Shown in pieces: positions 17,649 through 25,948 of a stretch of DNA of 64,000 nt. The position numbers were made by a program, and so were the translations under genes. The notes under the pieces were generated by a model. The model did no database searches and was not told the DNA's origin. It saw only the letters and a list, made by a program, of their open reading frames with translations. This DNA is from Actinoplanes sp. L3-i22 (GTDB lineage Bacteria; Actinomycetota; Actinomycetes; Mycobacteriales; Micromonosporaceae), in contig NZ_AP024745.1 in the NCBI RefSeq assembly GCF_019704555.1, forward strand, positions 8,998,501-9,062,500, given 5' to 3'. Position 1 is the stretch's first letter. The number at the start of each line of letters is the position of its first letter.

Positions 17649-18834
17649 GGAAGCCGTCCGGGCGGACGTGGACGCCGTCGATCACCCGGCGGCGTCCGTG
17701 CCGCAGCAGGCGATGGTCGAGGCCGGGAATCCGGTCGCCGTGGTCGAGCCCGGCCACCCGCGCGGCCAGCGCCCGCCCGTCGACCATCTCCGCGAACACC
17801 GCACGCAGCGCGGCCACGTCCTCGTCCGGCACGAACAGCACGCCCTGTGCCCGCGACGACTGCAGGACGCGCGCGGCGACCGGATGCCGCTCCGCGTGAT
17901 AGGTGTCGAGCAGTTCGTCGCCGGCCTCGCCCCGGATCACCTCGGCCAGCTTCCACCCCAGGTTGAACGCGTCCTGCAGCCCGAGATTGAGCCCCTGCCC
18001 ACCGGCCGGCGAGTGGACGTGCGCCGCGTCCCCGGCGAGGAACACCCGTCCTGACCGATAGTGCTCAGCCTGCCGGGTGGTGTCGGTGAAGCGGCTCGCC
18101 CACCGCACGGCCCCGAGGACCAAGCCGTCACGGGCCAGCGCCTCGGCGAGTTCCCGGTCCGGGATCGGGTCGTCGCGCCCGGCCGCCATCTGCGCCGGCC
18201 CGGCCGCGAGCATCCGGTAGACCCCGTCCCCGAGCGGCAGCACGGTCAGCATCCCGTCACCCTCCGGGGCCGGCAGCTCCCACCCGGACGGCCCGCCGCC
18301 GGCCAGCGTGACGTCCGCGACCAGCGCACACACCCGTGCGTCCCGACCAGGAAAGGCAACACCCGATTGCTTTCGTACGGCACTACGCGCCCCGTCGCAG
18401 CCCACCAGGAACCCCGCCCGCTCCCCGCCGGCCGTCACGCCCGCCGCGTCCTGGGTGAACCCGCTCAGGGGTGTCCCGTACCGGATCTCGGCCCCGAGCG
18501 ACACCGCCCACCGAGCCAGCCGCTCCTCCACCCGGGCCTGCGGGATCCCGATCTGGTACGGGTACGGCGTGTCCAATTCTGCATAGTCCAGCGGGATCCC
18601 GGCGAAGTGCCCGCGCGGCAGCAGCACCGGCGCCTCGGCCAGGATGTCGTCGAGCAGTCCCCGCGAGGCGAGCACCTCTGCCGAGCGGGGCTGCAGGTTG
18701 AGCGCCTTGGACTGTCCGCTGCGCGCGGTCAGCGCCTCCAGGACGAGCACCCGGGCGCCGCCGAGCGCGAGCTCCCCGGCGAGCATCAGCCCGGTCGGCC
18801 CGGCGCCCGCCACGATCACGTCATAGCCGGTCAT
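17638..18834 (-). CDS. FAD-dependent aromatic-ring monooxygenase, short C-terminus
   Basis: A 398-residue class A flavoprotein hydroxylase. It has the FAD Rossmann motif VAGAGPTGLMLAGEL (residues 8-22), the DG motif GCDGARSAVR (about 149-158), and the GD motif with cofactor-contacting segment FLAGDAAHVHSPAGGQGLN (about 265-283). Relatives such as the PheA/TetX and rifampicin-type hydroxylases usually run to about 470-540 residues with a C-terminal thioredoxin-like part. Here the chain stops soon after the FAD domain, exactly inside a 17-nt tandem repeat, so the tail may have been lost. It is the third gene of the TetR operon, 37 bp after the VC0807-like gene. Confidence 0.88.
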   Translation of the reverse strand: MTGYDVIVAGAGPTGLMLAGELALGGARVLVLEALTARSGQSKALNLQPRSAEVLASRGLLDDILAEAPVLLPRGHFAGIPLDYAELDTPYPYQIGIPQARVEERLARWAVSLGAEIRYGTPLSGFTQDAAGVTAGGERAGFLVGCDGARSAVRKQSGVAFPGRDARVCALVADVTLAGGGPSGWELPAPEGDGMLTVLPLGDGVYRMLAAGPAQMAAGRDDPIPDRELAEALARDGLVLGAVRWASRFTDTTRQAEHYRSGRVFLAGDAAHVHSPAGGQGLNLGLQDAFNLGWKLAEVIRGEAGDELLDTYHAERHPVAARVLQSSRAQGVLFVPDEDVAALRAVFAEMVDGRALAARVAGLDHGDRIPGLDHRLLRHGRRRVIDGVHVRPDGFRSF

Positions 18835-18871
18835 GCCGCAGCCCCGCCCTCTCGGTGAGCGCCATAGCCGC

Positions 18872-19519
18872 TCATGCCCGCAGGTCCGCCTTCCGGGTGT
18901 AGTAGAGGTGGAAGATCAGAGTCGGGGCGAGGATCACCGGCCAGCTGACGTTCAGCACGGCCGGCGCCAGGTCGAGCGGCAACAGGTACGCCGCGAGCAG
19001 CGTGACGACCACGTTGACCACGCTGGCGCAACCCCAGACGAAGGTGATCACCCGCAGGCCGTGCCGGAACCGCGGGTCGGTGTCCCACTTGCCCTCCCAG
19101 GCCCGCAGCCCGTCCGGACCGACCTTGGTCAGCACGAACGCGCGGATCAGGTACATCAGCGCGGGCCGGCCGATCCACACCGAGGCGAGCAGCCAGATGC
19201 CGATCAGGCCGCCGAGCAGCCCACCCCAGGCATCCCGGATCAGCATGGTGCGCGGGTCCCCGGTCAGCGCCGAGACGCCCACGCTGAGCGCGACCGCGGA
19301 GAGCACGAAGAGCGCCAGGTAGTCGACCCGGCGGGAGTGCGCGAACCGGACGATCACCACGCCGGCCGGCACCACCGCGGAGAGCAGCAGCGACCACCAC
19401 TGGTCGACGCCGGCCGCGCGCAGGCCGTAGAAGACGACGAGCGGCAGCCCGAAGTCGATGATCATCGGGACGAGGAGCGCGAACCGGGACGGGGATCGTC
19501 GGGCGACGGCCATGGTCAT
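18872..19519 (-). CDS. VC0807-like integral membrane protein
   Basis: A 215-residue protein with about six hydrophobic helices. The opening (LVPMIIDFGLPLVVFYGLRAAGVDQWWSLL, quoted in part: LPLVVFYGLRAAG) and the distribution of helices match the VC0807-type membrane family, whose function is unknown. Its ATG overlaps the TetR stop by 4 bp, and the FAD monooxygenase follows 37 bp later. TetR regulator, membrane protein and oxygenase therefore form one leftward transcript. Confidence 0.75.
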   Translation of the reverse strand: MTMAVARRSPSRFALLVPMIIDFGLPLVVFYGLRAAGVDQWWSLLLSAVVPAGVVIVRFAHSRRVDYLALFVLSAVALSVGVSALTGDPRTMLIRDAWGGLLGGLIGIWLLASVWIGRPALMYLIRAFVLTKVGPDGLRAWEGKWDTDPRFRHGLRVITFVWGCASVVNVVVTLLAAYLLPLDLAPAVLNVSWPVILAPTLIFHLYYTRKADLRA

Positions 19520-20112
19520 GCCGGGTCCTTCCGGGTGGCGCGGGTGAAGAGCTCGACGAGCTCGGCCGCGTAGGCGTGCGGGTCCAGGTCGGGGGTGTTC
19601 GCCGCGGCGTCGATCGCCGAGCGCAGCGTGACGGCCATGACGACCGGGTCGAAGGAGCGGAACTCGCCCGCCGCCTGCCCCTCGCGGAACATCGTGGCCA
19701 GCCGGGCGACCGGGTCGTCGACGTCGGTGGGGCGGACCAGCGGGGTGCCGTCCTCGGTGCGGGCGGCCGCGGCGATCTCGATGACCGCCCGGATCGCGGT
19801 CGGGTGCTCGGCGATGAATTGGAGATTCGCTTCGATGTACGCCGTGAGCAGCTCGACCCGCCCGTCGGCCGCCCGCAGCCGCTTGCCCATCTGCTCGCCC
19901 GCCTCGGTCAGCACCGCGGCGACGACCGCCCGCACCAGGTCGGCCTTGTCGTCGAAGTGGTAGGAGATCAGCCGGGTGCTGCTGATCCCGGCGCGCTTGG
20001 CGATCCGGGCGAACGACGCGTTGCCATAGCCCAGCTCCGCGATGGTGTCGATCGCGGCCGTGACGATCTGAGCCCGCCGCGCGCTCGTCGCCACCGTCTC
20101 GTTTACTCGCAT
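19516..20112 (-). CDS. TetR-family regulator of the monooxygenase operon
   Basis: A 198-residue TetR protein. The helix-turn-helix lies at about residues 10-55 (ARIAKRAGISSTRLISYHF), followed by a ligand-binding domain. The start at 20112 is chosen because a good promoter on the minus strand (TTGACG at 20148-20143, 17-bp spacer, TAAAAA at 20125-20120) places the transcript start at or next to this ATG, implying a leaderless message. Two identical-pattern operators cover this promoter and the start codon, so it is very likely autorepressed. It heads a transcript with the VC0807-like and monooxygenase genes. Confidence 0.9.
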   Translation of the reverse strand: MRVNETVATSARRAQIVTAAIDTIAELGYGNASFARIAKRAGISSTRLISYHFDDKADLVRAVVAAVLTEAGEQMGKRLRAADGRVELLTAYIEANLQFIAEHPTAIRAVIEIAAAARTEDGTPLVRPTDVDDPVARLATMFREGQAAGEFRSFDPVVMAVTLRSAIDAAANTPDLDPHAYAAELVELFTRATRKDPA

Positions 20113-20148
20113 GAGTAAATTTTTACTCGACCGGGTAACAGCCGTCAA
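20103..20148 (-). promoter_or_regulatory. Twin TetR operators over a leaderless promoter
   Basis: Operator 1 is TTACTCGCATGAGTAA (20103-20118) and operator 2 is TTACTCGACCGGGTAA (20123-20138). Both follow TTACTC-N4-GAGTAA, the second with one mismatch, and their centres are 20 bp apart (about two helical turns). The minus-strand promoter TTGACG-N17-TAAAAA runs through them, and operator 1 contains the ATG of the TetR gene. Confidence 0.75.
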
Positions 20149-20164
20149 GCCTCATCGATTTGCG

Positions 20165-20231
20165 AGAGCACTGCTCTTGACGGAGAGCGGCTGTCCGGTG
20201 TTCACTGTTATCAGGCGAGAGCAGTGCTCTC
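20165..20231 (+). promoter_or_regulatory. Paired AGAGCA-N-TGCTCT palindromes
   Basis: AGAGCACTGCTCT (20165-20177) and AGAGCAGTGCTCT (20218-20230, extended by one pair to GAGAGCAGTGCTCTC) are near-perfect palindromes 53 bp apart in the leader of the Ddn-like gene. TTGACG overlaps the end of the first. They look like two binding sites for one dimeric regulator, which is not obvious in the window. They differ in sequence from the nearby TetR operators. Confidence 0.55.
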
Positions 20232-20250
20232 CTCAACATCGGAGGACGAC

Positions 20251-20688
20251 ATGCGATACCTGGCTCCCAAGCGCGCGGTCAACGTCTTCAACGACGCCGC
20301 CAAGTGGCTCACCGCCCGCGGCATCAGCCTGATGGGCAGCCGCGTGCTGGCCGTCCGCGGGCGCAAGAGCGGCGAGGTCCGCACCACGATCGTCAACCTG
20401 TTCACCTACCAGGGCGAGCAGTACCTGCTGGCGCCGCGCGGGCACACCCAGTGGGTGCGCAACCTGCGGGCCGCCGGCGAGGGCGAGCTGCGGCTCGGGC
20501 GGCGCGCGCAGCACTTCGTGCCGGTCGAGGTCGCGGACCCCGAGAAGCCCGAGCTGATCCGGCTCTACCTGCGCAAGTGGGCGTGGGAGACGGGCGCGTT
20601 CTTCGACGGGCTCAAGGCCGACTCCCCGCAGGCCGACATCGAGGCAGCCGCCCCCGGCTTCCCGGTCTTCCGCATCGTCAACAGCTGA
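20251..20688 (+). CDS. Ddn-like F420-dependent oxidoreductase (DUF385)
   Basis: A 145-residue split-barrel protein of the deazaflavin (F420)-dependent nitroreductase family, close to the usual length. Typical features are VRGRKSGEVRTTIVNLFTYQ and the segment LLAPRGHTQWVRNLRAAGEG, which in family members binds F420. Members reduce quinones, nitro compounds and enones in actinomycetes. ATG 20251 follows a strong GGAGGAC site. It is divergent from the TetR operon, and the two palindromes in its leader suggest a separate regulator. Confidence 0.85.
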   Translation: MRYLAPKRAVNVFNDAAKWLTARGISLMGSRVLAVRGRKSGEVRTTIVNLFTYQGEQYLLAPRGHTQWVRNLRAAGEGELRLGRRAQHFVPVEVADPEKPELIRLYLRKWAWETGAFFDGLKADSPQADIEAAAPGFPVFRIVNS

Positions 20689-20715
20689 GGCAACGCCTGA
20701 AGCGGCCGACAAAGA

Positions 20716-21171
20716 TCAGCAGACCGCGCTGACCCGGCCGTCGTTCCAGCGCCAGATCGTCCCGTGCTGGAAGTGCTGGTAGCGGCCCTTGCGATCGGGC
20801 GTGTCCGACTCCTCGTCGACCGGGTAGCCGATGCACCCGGCCTCACCCCGATTGCCCTGCCACAGGTCGAGGATCCGCCCGCCGACGACATGCGCCCCGG
20901 TCGCCTTCGACCAGTAGATCGAGCCCCCGTCGAACTGCTGCATCCGGCCACCGCCGTGCGCCGACTGCTCGATGCCGAGCGGGCAGCCCAGCCGGCCCTT
21001 GTCCTCGCCGAGCGCCACGTACTTCGCCAGGATCCCGCCGTGCACCCGGAGCCGGCAGTAGGTCGCGCTCTTGTCCGAGGACTTGCTCTCGTCGGCCGGC
21101 GCGGGCGTGGCGCCGCACATCGCCACGGCGGCGAGACCGAGCGCGACCGCCGTCAATGCTCCGAGTTTCAT
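20716..21171 (-). CDS. Secreted LGFP-repeat protein
   Basis: A 151-residue protein with a signal peptide (KLGALTAVALGLAAVAMCGA; the Cys could instead be a lipobox-like site, LAAVAMC) and three LGFP-type repeats. Each repeat has the pattern G-(x)-LGxPx-E-x-(x6)-xF-x-G-xIYW, here GRLGCPLGIEQ with FDGGSIYW and AGCIGYPVDEE with FQHGTIWRW. LGFP repeats occur in cell-wall-associated actinobacterial proteins and are thought to bind the envelope. It stands alone, convergent with the Ddn-like gene. Confidence 0.8.
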   Translation of the reverse strand: MKLGALTAVALGLAAVAMCGATPAPADESKSSDKSATYCRLRVHGGILAKYVALGEDKGRLGCPLGIEQSAHGGGRMQQFDGGSIYWSKATGAHVVGGRILDLWQGNRGEAGCIGYPVDEESDTPDRKGRYQHFQHGTIWRWNDGRVSAVC

Positions 21172-21285
21172 AAAGTCATCCAGAGGGGGTCGTCTCGGCT
21201 GATACACGACATTCGTACCATTTCGTATTTGTCGGAGGGCAACTTTGGCCCCATGATCAGTCCGTGGCGCCGCGTGGTCGGGAGA

Positions 21286-21322
21286 CTCACGCCGTACCCC
21301 CGCAAGGGTTTGATTTTGGGGT
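21286..21322. repeat. Dispersed motif, copy 1
   Basis: The block CTCACGCCGTAC, followed by AAGGGTTT and TTTTGGGG, is shared with 42967-43005 (CTCACGCCGTAC, AAGGGTTT, TTTTCGGG). Both copies lie next to gene boundaries. Its role is unknown; a genome-wide dispersed element is one possibility. Confidence 0.5.
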
Positions 21323-21342
21323 TGGCCGATTAACATGGCCCG

Positions 21343-23040
21343 GTGCTCGCTCCCGGAATCGTGCTCAACGGCCGCTATCAGCTGACCCATTCCATCGCGG
21401 CCGGTGGGATGGGCGAGGTGTGGCGTGGCCGCGACCTGATGCTGCAGCGCGACATTGCGGTGAAAGTGCTGCTCCCGGCGTTGATGAATGACCGCGAGTT
21501 CATCACCCGCTTCCGTTCCGAGGCGCGGATGCTGGCCCAGCTGCGGCACCCCGGGATCGTGCAGGTCTACGACTACGGCGCGGACGCGGTGGTCGGCAAC
21601 GACCGCTTCGACTACCTGGTGATGGAGTTCATCGAGGGCACCTCGCTGTCCGCGAAGATCCAGCAGGCCGGGCGGCTGAACCCGGCCGAGACGATGTCGA
21701 TCGTGGCCGGGATGGCCGAGGCGCTGCACACCGCGCACCAGTCGGGCATCATCCACCGCGACGTGAAGCCGGGAAACCTGCTGGTCCGGCCGGGTGGCGC
21801 GCTCGTGCTGGTCGACTTCGGCATCGCCCGGTCGGTCGGGATCACCGGGATCACCAGCACCAACGTGGTGCTGGGTTCGGTCAGCTACATGGCGCCGGAG
21901 CAGGCCGAGGGCAAGCCGGTCACGGCCGCCACCGATGTCTACGCGCTGGGCGCGGTCGCCTACGCCTGCCTGACCGGGCGCCCGCCCTACGTCGGCGACA
22001 ACCAGCTCGTCGTGCTCGGCCAGCTGGTGCACGGGCCGTTGCCGGTGCTGCCGCCGGACGTGCCGCGCGGGGTGGCCCAGGTCGTCCTGCGGGCGCTGGC
22101 CAAGGACCCGGCCCAGCGTTTCCCGAGTGGCGCCGCGCTGGCCGACGCGGCCCGCAACGCACTCCGGGCTCCGGCCGCGCCGCCGGCTCCGCCCGGCAAT
22201 TGGGGCACCTCGACGGTACGGGCGCAGCCCGCCCCGTATGGCGCCACCCCGCCCCCGCCCAACCGTCCCTGGTCCGGAGCCGCCGCCGTCCCGCAGCCGC
22301 CCGCGGACGACTGGTCGACCGGCGCCCAGCGTGCCGACACCGGCTGGAACACCGGGGCGCAGCGCGCCGACACCGGCTGGAACACCGGGGCCCAGCGGGC
22401 CGAGCCGATCGAGGAGCCCCCCAGGAAGCGCAACCTGGCGCTGGTCGCGAGCGCCGTCGGCCTGGTCCTGATCGGCGCCGGCGTGCTGTGGGCGGTCGTC
22501 TCGAACGGGACCGACAAGCCCGGCCCGGCCGCCGCCGCGGAAGGCCCCCAGCAGCCCGGCCCGCTGACCAGCCCGTCGCACAAGGGCGGCCGGAAGAGCC
22601 CGACTCCCACCAAACGGCCCGCGACCGAGCCGACCGGGGACACGGAGCTGCCGAACGAGGACGAGACCAGCGCGCCGGCGCCGGACGAGACCGAGGAGAC
22701 CAACAAGTTCACCCCGGCCCAGGTCTGCGGCGACGACTACGAGGTGGTCGACCAGAAGAACCTGAAGTCCGACGCGGGCGTCACCAAGGGCCGGGTCTAC
22801 CTGCTCTACCGCGCGGCCGACGGGTCGAACTGCGTGGTCACGCTGCGCACCGCCGGGCTCGCCAAGAAGGCGGCCGCCTCGGCGTACCTGCAGGTGCAGG
22901 GCAAGGACCGGGTGACCGACGCCGGCCAGACGCAGTACTACTCCGGGCCGGTCGAGGCGATCGCGCTGAACACCTGCGTCAAGTGGGGTGGCTCGGTGGG
23001 CGCGCTGACCTTCGACAGCGAGTTCACGCACTGCGGATAG
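21343..23040 (+). CDS. Transmembrane Ser/Thr protein kinase (PknB-like)
   Basis: A 565-residue kinase. The catalytic domain (about 9-270) is complete: Gly-rich loop IAAGGMGEV, K41 in AVKVLL, catalytic D140 in IHRDVKPGN, DFG at 158-160 and SYMAPEQAEG. A Pro/Gln-rich linker carries three copies of the unit (S/N)TGAQRADTGW at about 325-353. One membrane helix lies at about 365-387, followed by a Thr/Pro/Glu-rich stretch and a small outward domain with four Cys. No PASTA repeats are present, so this is not canonical PknB. It starts with GTG. The diguanylate-cyclase gene follows 40 bp later. Confidence 0.93.
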   Translation: MLAPGIVLNGRYQLTHSIAAGGMGEVWRGRDLMLQRDIAVKVLLPALMNDREFITRFRSEARMLAQLRHPGIVQVYDYGADAVVGNDRFDYLVMEFIEGTSLSAKIQQAGRLNPAETMSIVAGMAEALHTAHQSGIIHRDVKPGNLLVRPGGALVLVDFGIARSVGITGITSTNVVLGSVSYMAPEQAEGKPVTAATDVYALGAVAYACLTGRPPYVGDNQLVVLGQLVHGPLPVLPPDVPRGVAQVVLRALAKDPAQRFPSGAALADAARNALRAPAAPPAPPGNWGTSTVRAQPAPYGATPPPPNRPWSGAAAVPQPPADDWSTGAQRADTGWNTGAQRADTGWNTGAQRAEPIEEPPRKRNLALVASAVGLVLIGAGVLWAVVSNGTDKPGPAAAAEGPQQPGPLTSPSHKGGRKSPTPTKRPATEPTGDTELPNEDETSAPAPDETEETNKFTPAQVCGDDYEVVDQKNLKSDAGVTKGRVYLLYRAADGSNCVVTLRTAGLAKKAAASAYLQVQGKDRVTDAGQTQYYSGPVEAIALNTCVKWGGSVGALTFDSEFTHCG

Positions 23041-23080
23041 TTTTCCTCAACCGTCGCCGGCGGCCGCCGATCTGGGCGGC

Positions 23081-23866
23081 ATGACCGGCGGAGAGGTACG
23101 AGGGAAGGCGTTGGCCCGGGCCGTGGTGCTCGGTCTCGCGCTGGGTGTGTGCGCGCTCGCCGGCCTGGCCGGCCTCGGGATCACCGACCGGTGGGCGATC
23201 GGCGGGGTGCTCGCCGCCGACCTGCTGCTCGTGGCCGCCTGCGCCTACCTGCTGTTCCCCGCCTCGGACGAGGAGCCGGCCGAGGTCGTCCCGCCGATCG
23301 ACGGGCTGACCGGCCTGCCGAACCGGGCCGCGATGATGGCCCGGGTCGAGCGGACCCTGCCGGTCGCCGACTCCGACCAGGAGCCGGCCGGCCTGGTCGT
23401 GCTCGACCTGGACGACCTCACCGACGTCAACGACACCCTCGGCCGGCGGACCGGCGACCTGCTGCTGCAATCGGTGGCGGCCCGGCTGCTCGGCGCGGTC
23501 CGCGACACCGACCTGGTCGCCCGGATCGGCGACGACGAGTTCGCGGTGCTGCTCCCCCAGGTCGGCTCGGCGCGCGGCGGTCTGGAGGCCGCCCGCCGGC
23601 TGCTCGACGCGGTCCAGGGCCCGGCCGACCTGGACGGCTTCCAGGTGCGCATCAACGCGGCGGTCGGCTGCGCGGTCTACCCGGTCCACGCGGCCACCCC
23701 GACCGAGCTGTTCCAGCGGGCCGAGGCGGCGATGCGCTACGCGAAGCAGTCCCGCACGCACGCCGCCCTCTACGAGGTCGGCCTGGAGGGCGACCTGGCC
23801 CCGCGCAAGAACCCCACCGCCGCCGTCCCCACCCGCGAGAAGCGCCCCGCCCTCCCCTTCCGCTGA
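23081..23866 (+). CDS. Membrane-anchored diguanylate cyclase (GGDEF domain)
   Basis: A 261-residue protein with two N-terminal membrane helices (about 10-30 and 38-58) and a GGDEF domain (about 72-230). The active-site loop is GDDEF (150-154) instead of GGDEF. The metal-binding Asp is in VLDLDDLTDVND, and the allosteric I-site RxxD is present at the right distance (RDTD, 140-143). Such G-to-D variants can be active or not, so cyclase activity is likely but unproven. There is no EAL domain. It probably makes the signal c-di-GMP from GTP at the membrane. Confidence 0.88.
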   Translation: MTGGEVRGKALARAVVLGLALGVCALAGLAGLGITDRWAIGGVLAADLLLVAACAYLLFPASDEEPAEVVPPIDGLTGLPNRAAMMARVERTLPVADSDQEPAGLVVLDLDDLTDVNDTLGRRTGDLLLQSVAARLLGAVRDTDLVARIGDDEFAVLLPQVGSARGGLEAARRLLDAVQGPADLDGFQVRINAAVGCAVYPVHAATPTELFQRAEAAMRYAKQSRTHAALYEVGLEGDLAPRKNPTAAVPTREKRPALPFR

Positions 23867-23869
23867 GGG

Positions 23870-25879
23870 TCAGCCCAGCAGCTCGGGGCGGTGCCAGGGC
23901 TGTTTGTGGACGTGGTGGGCGAGGAAGGCGAAGACCGTCTCGTACCAGACCGCCGCGTGTCCCGGGGTCAGGATCCAGTGGTTCTCGTCCGGGAAGAACA
24001 GGAACTTGTGCGGGGTGGCGCCGTCCTCGGCCGTCGAGCGGGAGAGCAGGTCCCACCACAGGCGCAGGCCCTCGCCGATCGGGACGCGGTAGTCCTTGTC
24101 GCCGTGGATGACCAGCATCGGGGTGGTGATCTCGTCGGCGAAGCGGTGCGGTGAGTTGGCCAGCTGCGCCTCGGGGGTCATCTCGCGCGCCCAGTAGAAC
24201 GCCACGTCGGTGGTCGCCCACATCTGGTCGAGCGCCCACAGCGAGGCGTGCGTGACGATCGCGGTGAAGCGATCGGTGTGCCCGGCGATCCAGTTCGCCA
24301 TGTAGCCGCCGAAGCTGCCGCCCATCGCCGCGGTCCGGCTGTCGTCGATGTCGTCGCGCTGCTCGGCGGCGTCGGTCAGGGTCATCAGGTCGGTGTACGG
24401 CGCGTCCCCCCAGGTCCCCCAGCCGCGCCGGATGAACTCGTGGCCGTAGCCGGTCGACAGCGCCGGGTCGGGCAGCAGCACCGCGTAGCCACGGGACACC
24501 GCGAGCCACGGGCACCACCGCCACGACCAGGAGTTCCACGACGAGACCGGCCCGCCGTGGATCCACAGCAGCAGCGGGGCGGGCGCGTCCGGGCCGGCGC
24601 CGGCGGGCAGCGCGAGCCAGGCGCGCAGCCGGGTGCCGTCGGCCGCCGTGGTGATCACCTCGGTCAGCGTGCCGGGCAGTTCCAGCGGCTCGGCCGGGCC
24701 GGGCAGCGGGGTGATCGTGCCGTCGAACCCGATCCGCACCGGGGCCGCCGGGCTGTCGATCGCCGCGCGCAGCGCGTAGACGAACCGCCCGTCCGGCGCC
24801 ACCTCGAAGTCCGTGTACGCCCCGTCGTCGCCGGTCAACCGGGTGACCTCGCCGGTCGTGGCGTCCACCCGCCACAGCGGCGAGCGGCCGTCGTGGTCGG
24901 CGTTGACGATCAGCGCGGCGCCGTCCGGCGTCCAGCGCGCCGAGGACGGCAGCCGGTCCCACTCCGCGGTCAGCGGCCGGGCCGGGCCGCCGGCCAGCGG
25001 GAGCACGGCCAGCCAGCCGTCGCCGGGGTCGGTCGCGGTGGACCGGCGGTAGACGATGACGGCGACCCGGGTGCCGTCCGGCGAGATGCGGGCGAACTCG
25101 AACTCGTGGCCGGGTTCGGCGGCCAGGGGCCGGCGCTCGCCGGTCGCCACGTCGATCGTGACGAGCGTCGACCGGCGCGAGCCGGCCGGTTCGCCCACGG
25201 TCCAGGTCGCCACCACGGTACGGCCGTCCGGCGTCACGTCCCAGATCGCCTCGTCGCTGAGCGCGCCGCCGACGTGCCCGGTCAGGTCGCGCGGTTCCGC
25301 GCCGAGCGGGCCGGCGAGCAGCCGCACCCGGTCCGGCCCGAACGCGTGATCCCAGTAGCGGATCGGATAGTCCTCGTAGAGCACCGCGTTCACGCCGGCG
25401 TCCTTGCGTCGCTCGCGGGCCGCCTTGTCGTCCGCGGCGTCGGCGGCCGACGGCATCATCGGCGAGCCGAACAGCACCGTCCCGGACGCGGCGACCACCG
25501 CGCCACGCACGCCGCCGGGCGGGGCGGCGATCACCCGGGCGTCGCCGCCACCGGCCGGGAGCAGCCACAACGCGGTCACCGGCGGCTCCGCGGGGTCGGC
25601 CGACGGGTCCGGGCGGGCCGAGGTGAACAGCACGTCGCCGGCGGCGGTGAACCCGGCCGGGGTCTCGCCCTTGTCGCTGTGGGTCAGCCGCCGGGCCGGG
25701 CGCGTCCCGTCCGGATCGACCTCCCACAGCGCGCCGGTGTAGCGATTCTTCTTGCGGTCCGGCGTGCCGACGCCGACGACGATCCGGCGGCCGTCCGGGG
25801 AGAGCCGCAGCCCGGCGACCCGGGGCAGGCTGACGTAGGCGGCGAGGTCGGCGAGCGGCGACGGGGAATCGAAGATCAC
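23870..25879 (-). CDS. S9-family prolyl oligopeptidase-like peptidase
   Basis: A 669-residue protein with an N-terminal beta-propeller (repeated SPDGRR, TPDGRT and APDGRF-type blades) and a C-terminal alpha/beta-hydrolase domain. The catalytic triad is complete: S522 in GGSFGGYMANW, D596 in HGDKDYRVP and H634 in DENHW. No signal peptide is seen, so it is probably cytosolic and trims short peptides (acylaminoacyl-peptidase/DPP IV-like). GTG 25879 is the start. It is convergent with the cyclase gene with a gap of only 3 bp. Confidence 0.92.
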   Translation of the reverse strand: MIFDSPSPLADLAAYVSLPRVAGLRLSPDGRRIVVGVGTPDRKKNRYTGALWEVDPDGTRPARRLTHSDKGETPAGFTAAGDVLFTSARPDPSADPAEPPVTALWLLPAGGGDARVIAAPPGGVRGAVVAASGTVLFGSPMMPSAADAADDKAARERRKDAGVNAVLYEDYPIRYWDHAFGPDRVRLLAGPLGAEPRDLTGHVGGALSDEAIWDVTPDGRTVVATWTVGEPAGSRRSTLVTIDVATGERRPLAAEPGHEFEFARISPDGTRVAVIVYRRSTATDPGDGWLAVLPLAGGPARPLTAEWDRLPSSARWTPDGAALIVNADHDGRSPLWRVDATTGEVTRLTGDDGAYTDFEVAPDGRFVYALRAAIDSPAAPVRIGFDGTITPLPGPAEPLELPGTLTEVITTAADGTRLRAWLALPAGAGPDAPAPLLLWIHGGPVSSWNSWSWRWCPWLAVSRGYAVLLPDPALSTGYGHEFIRRGWGTWGDAPYTDLMTLTDAAEQRDDIDDSRTAAMGGSFGGYMANWIAGHTDRFTAIVTHASLWALDQMWATTDVAFYWAREMTPEAQLANSPHRFADEITTPMLVIHGDKDYRVPIGEGLRLWWDLLSRSTAEDGATPHKFLFFPDENHWILTPGHAAVWYETVFAFLAHHVHKQPWHRPELLG

Positions 25880-25948
25880 GAAAACCTTTTTATCACCGTA
25901 CGGCGTCAGGCGGCGGCCGTGATTCGTGGACCGCCGCCGCCGGCCGGC

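Noticed and set aside
21172..23031. Upstream extension of the LGFP gene to a 771-codon frame
   Set aside because: The extension lies opposite the kinase gene and has no motif. The signal peptide at 21171 marks the real start.
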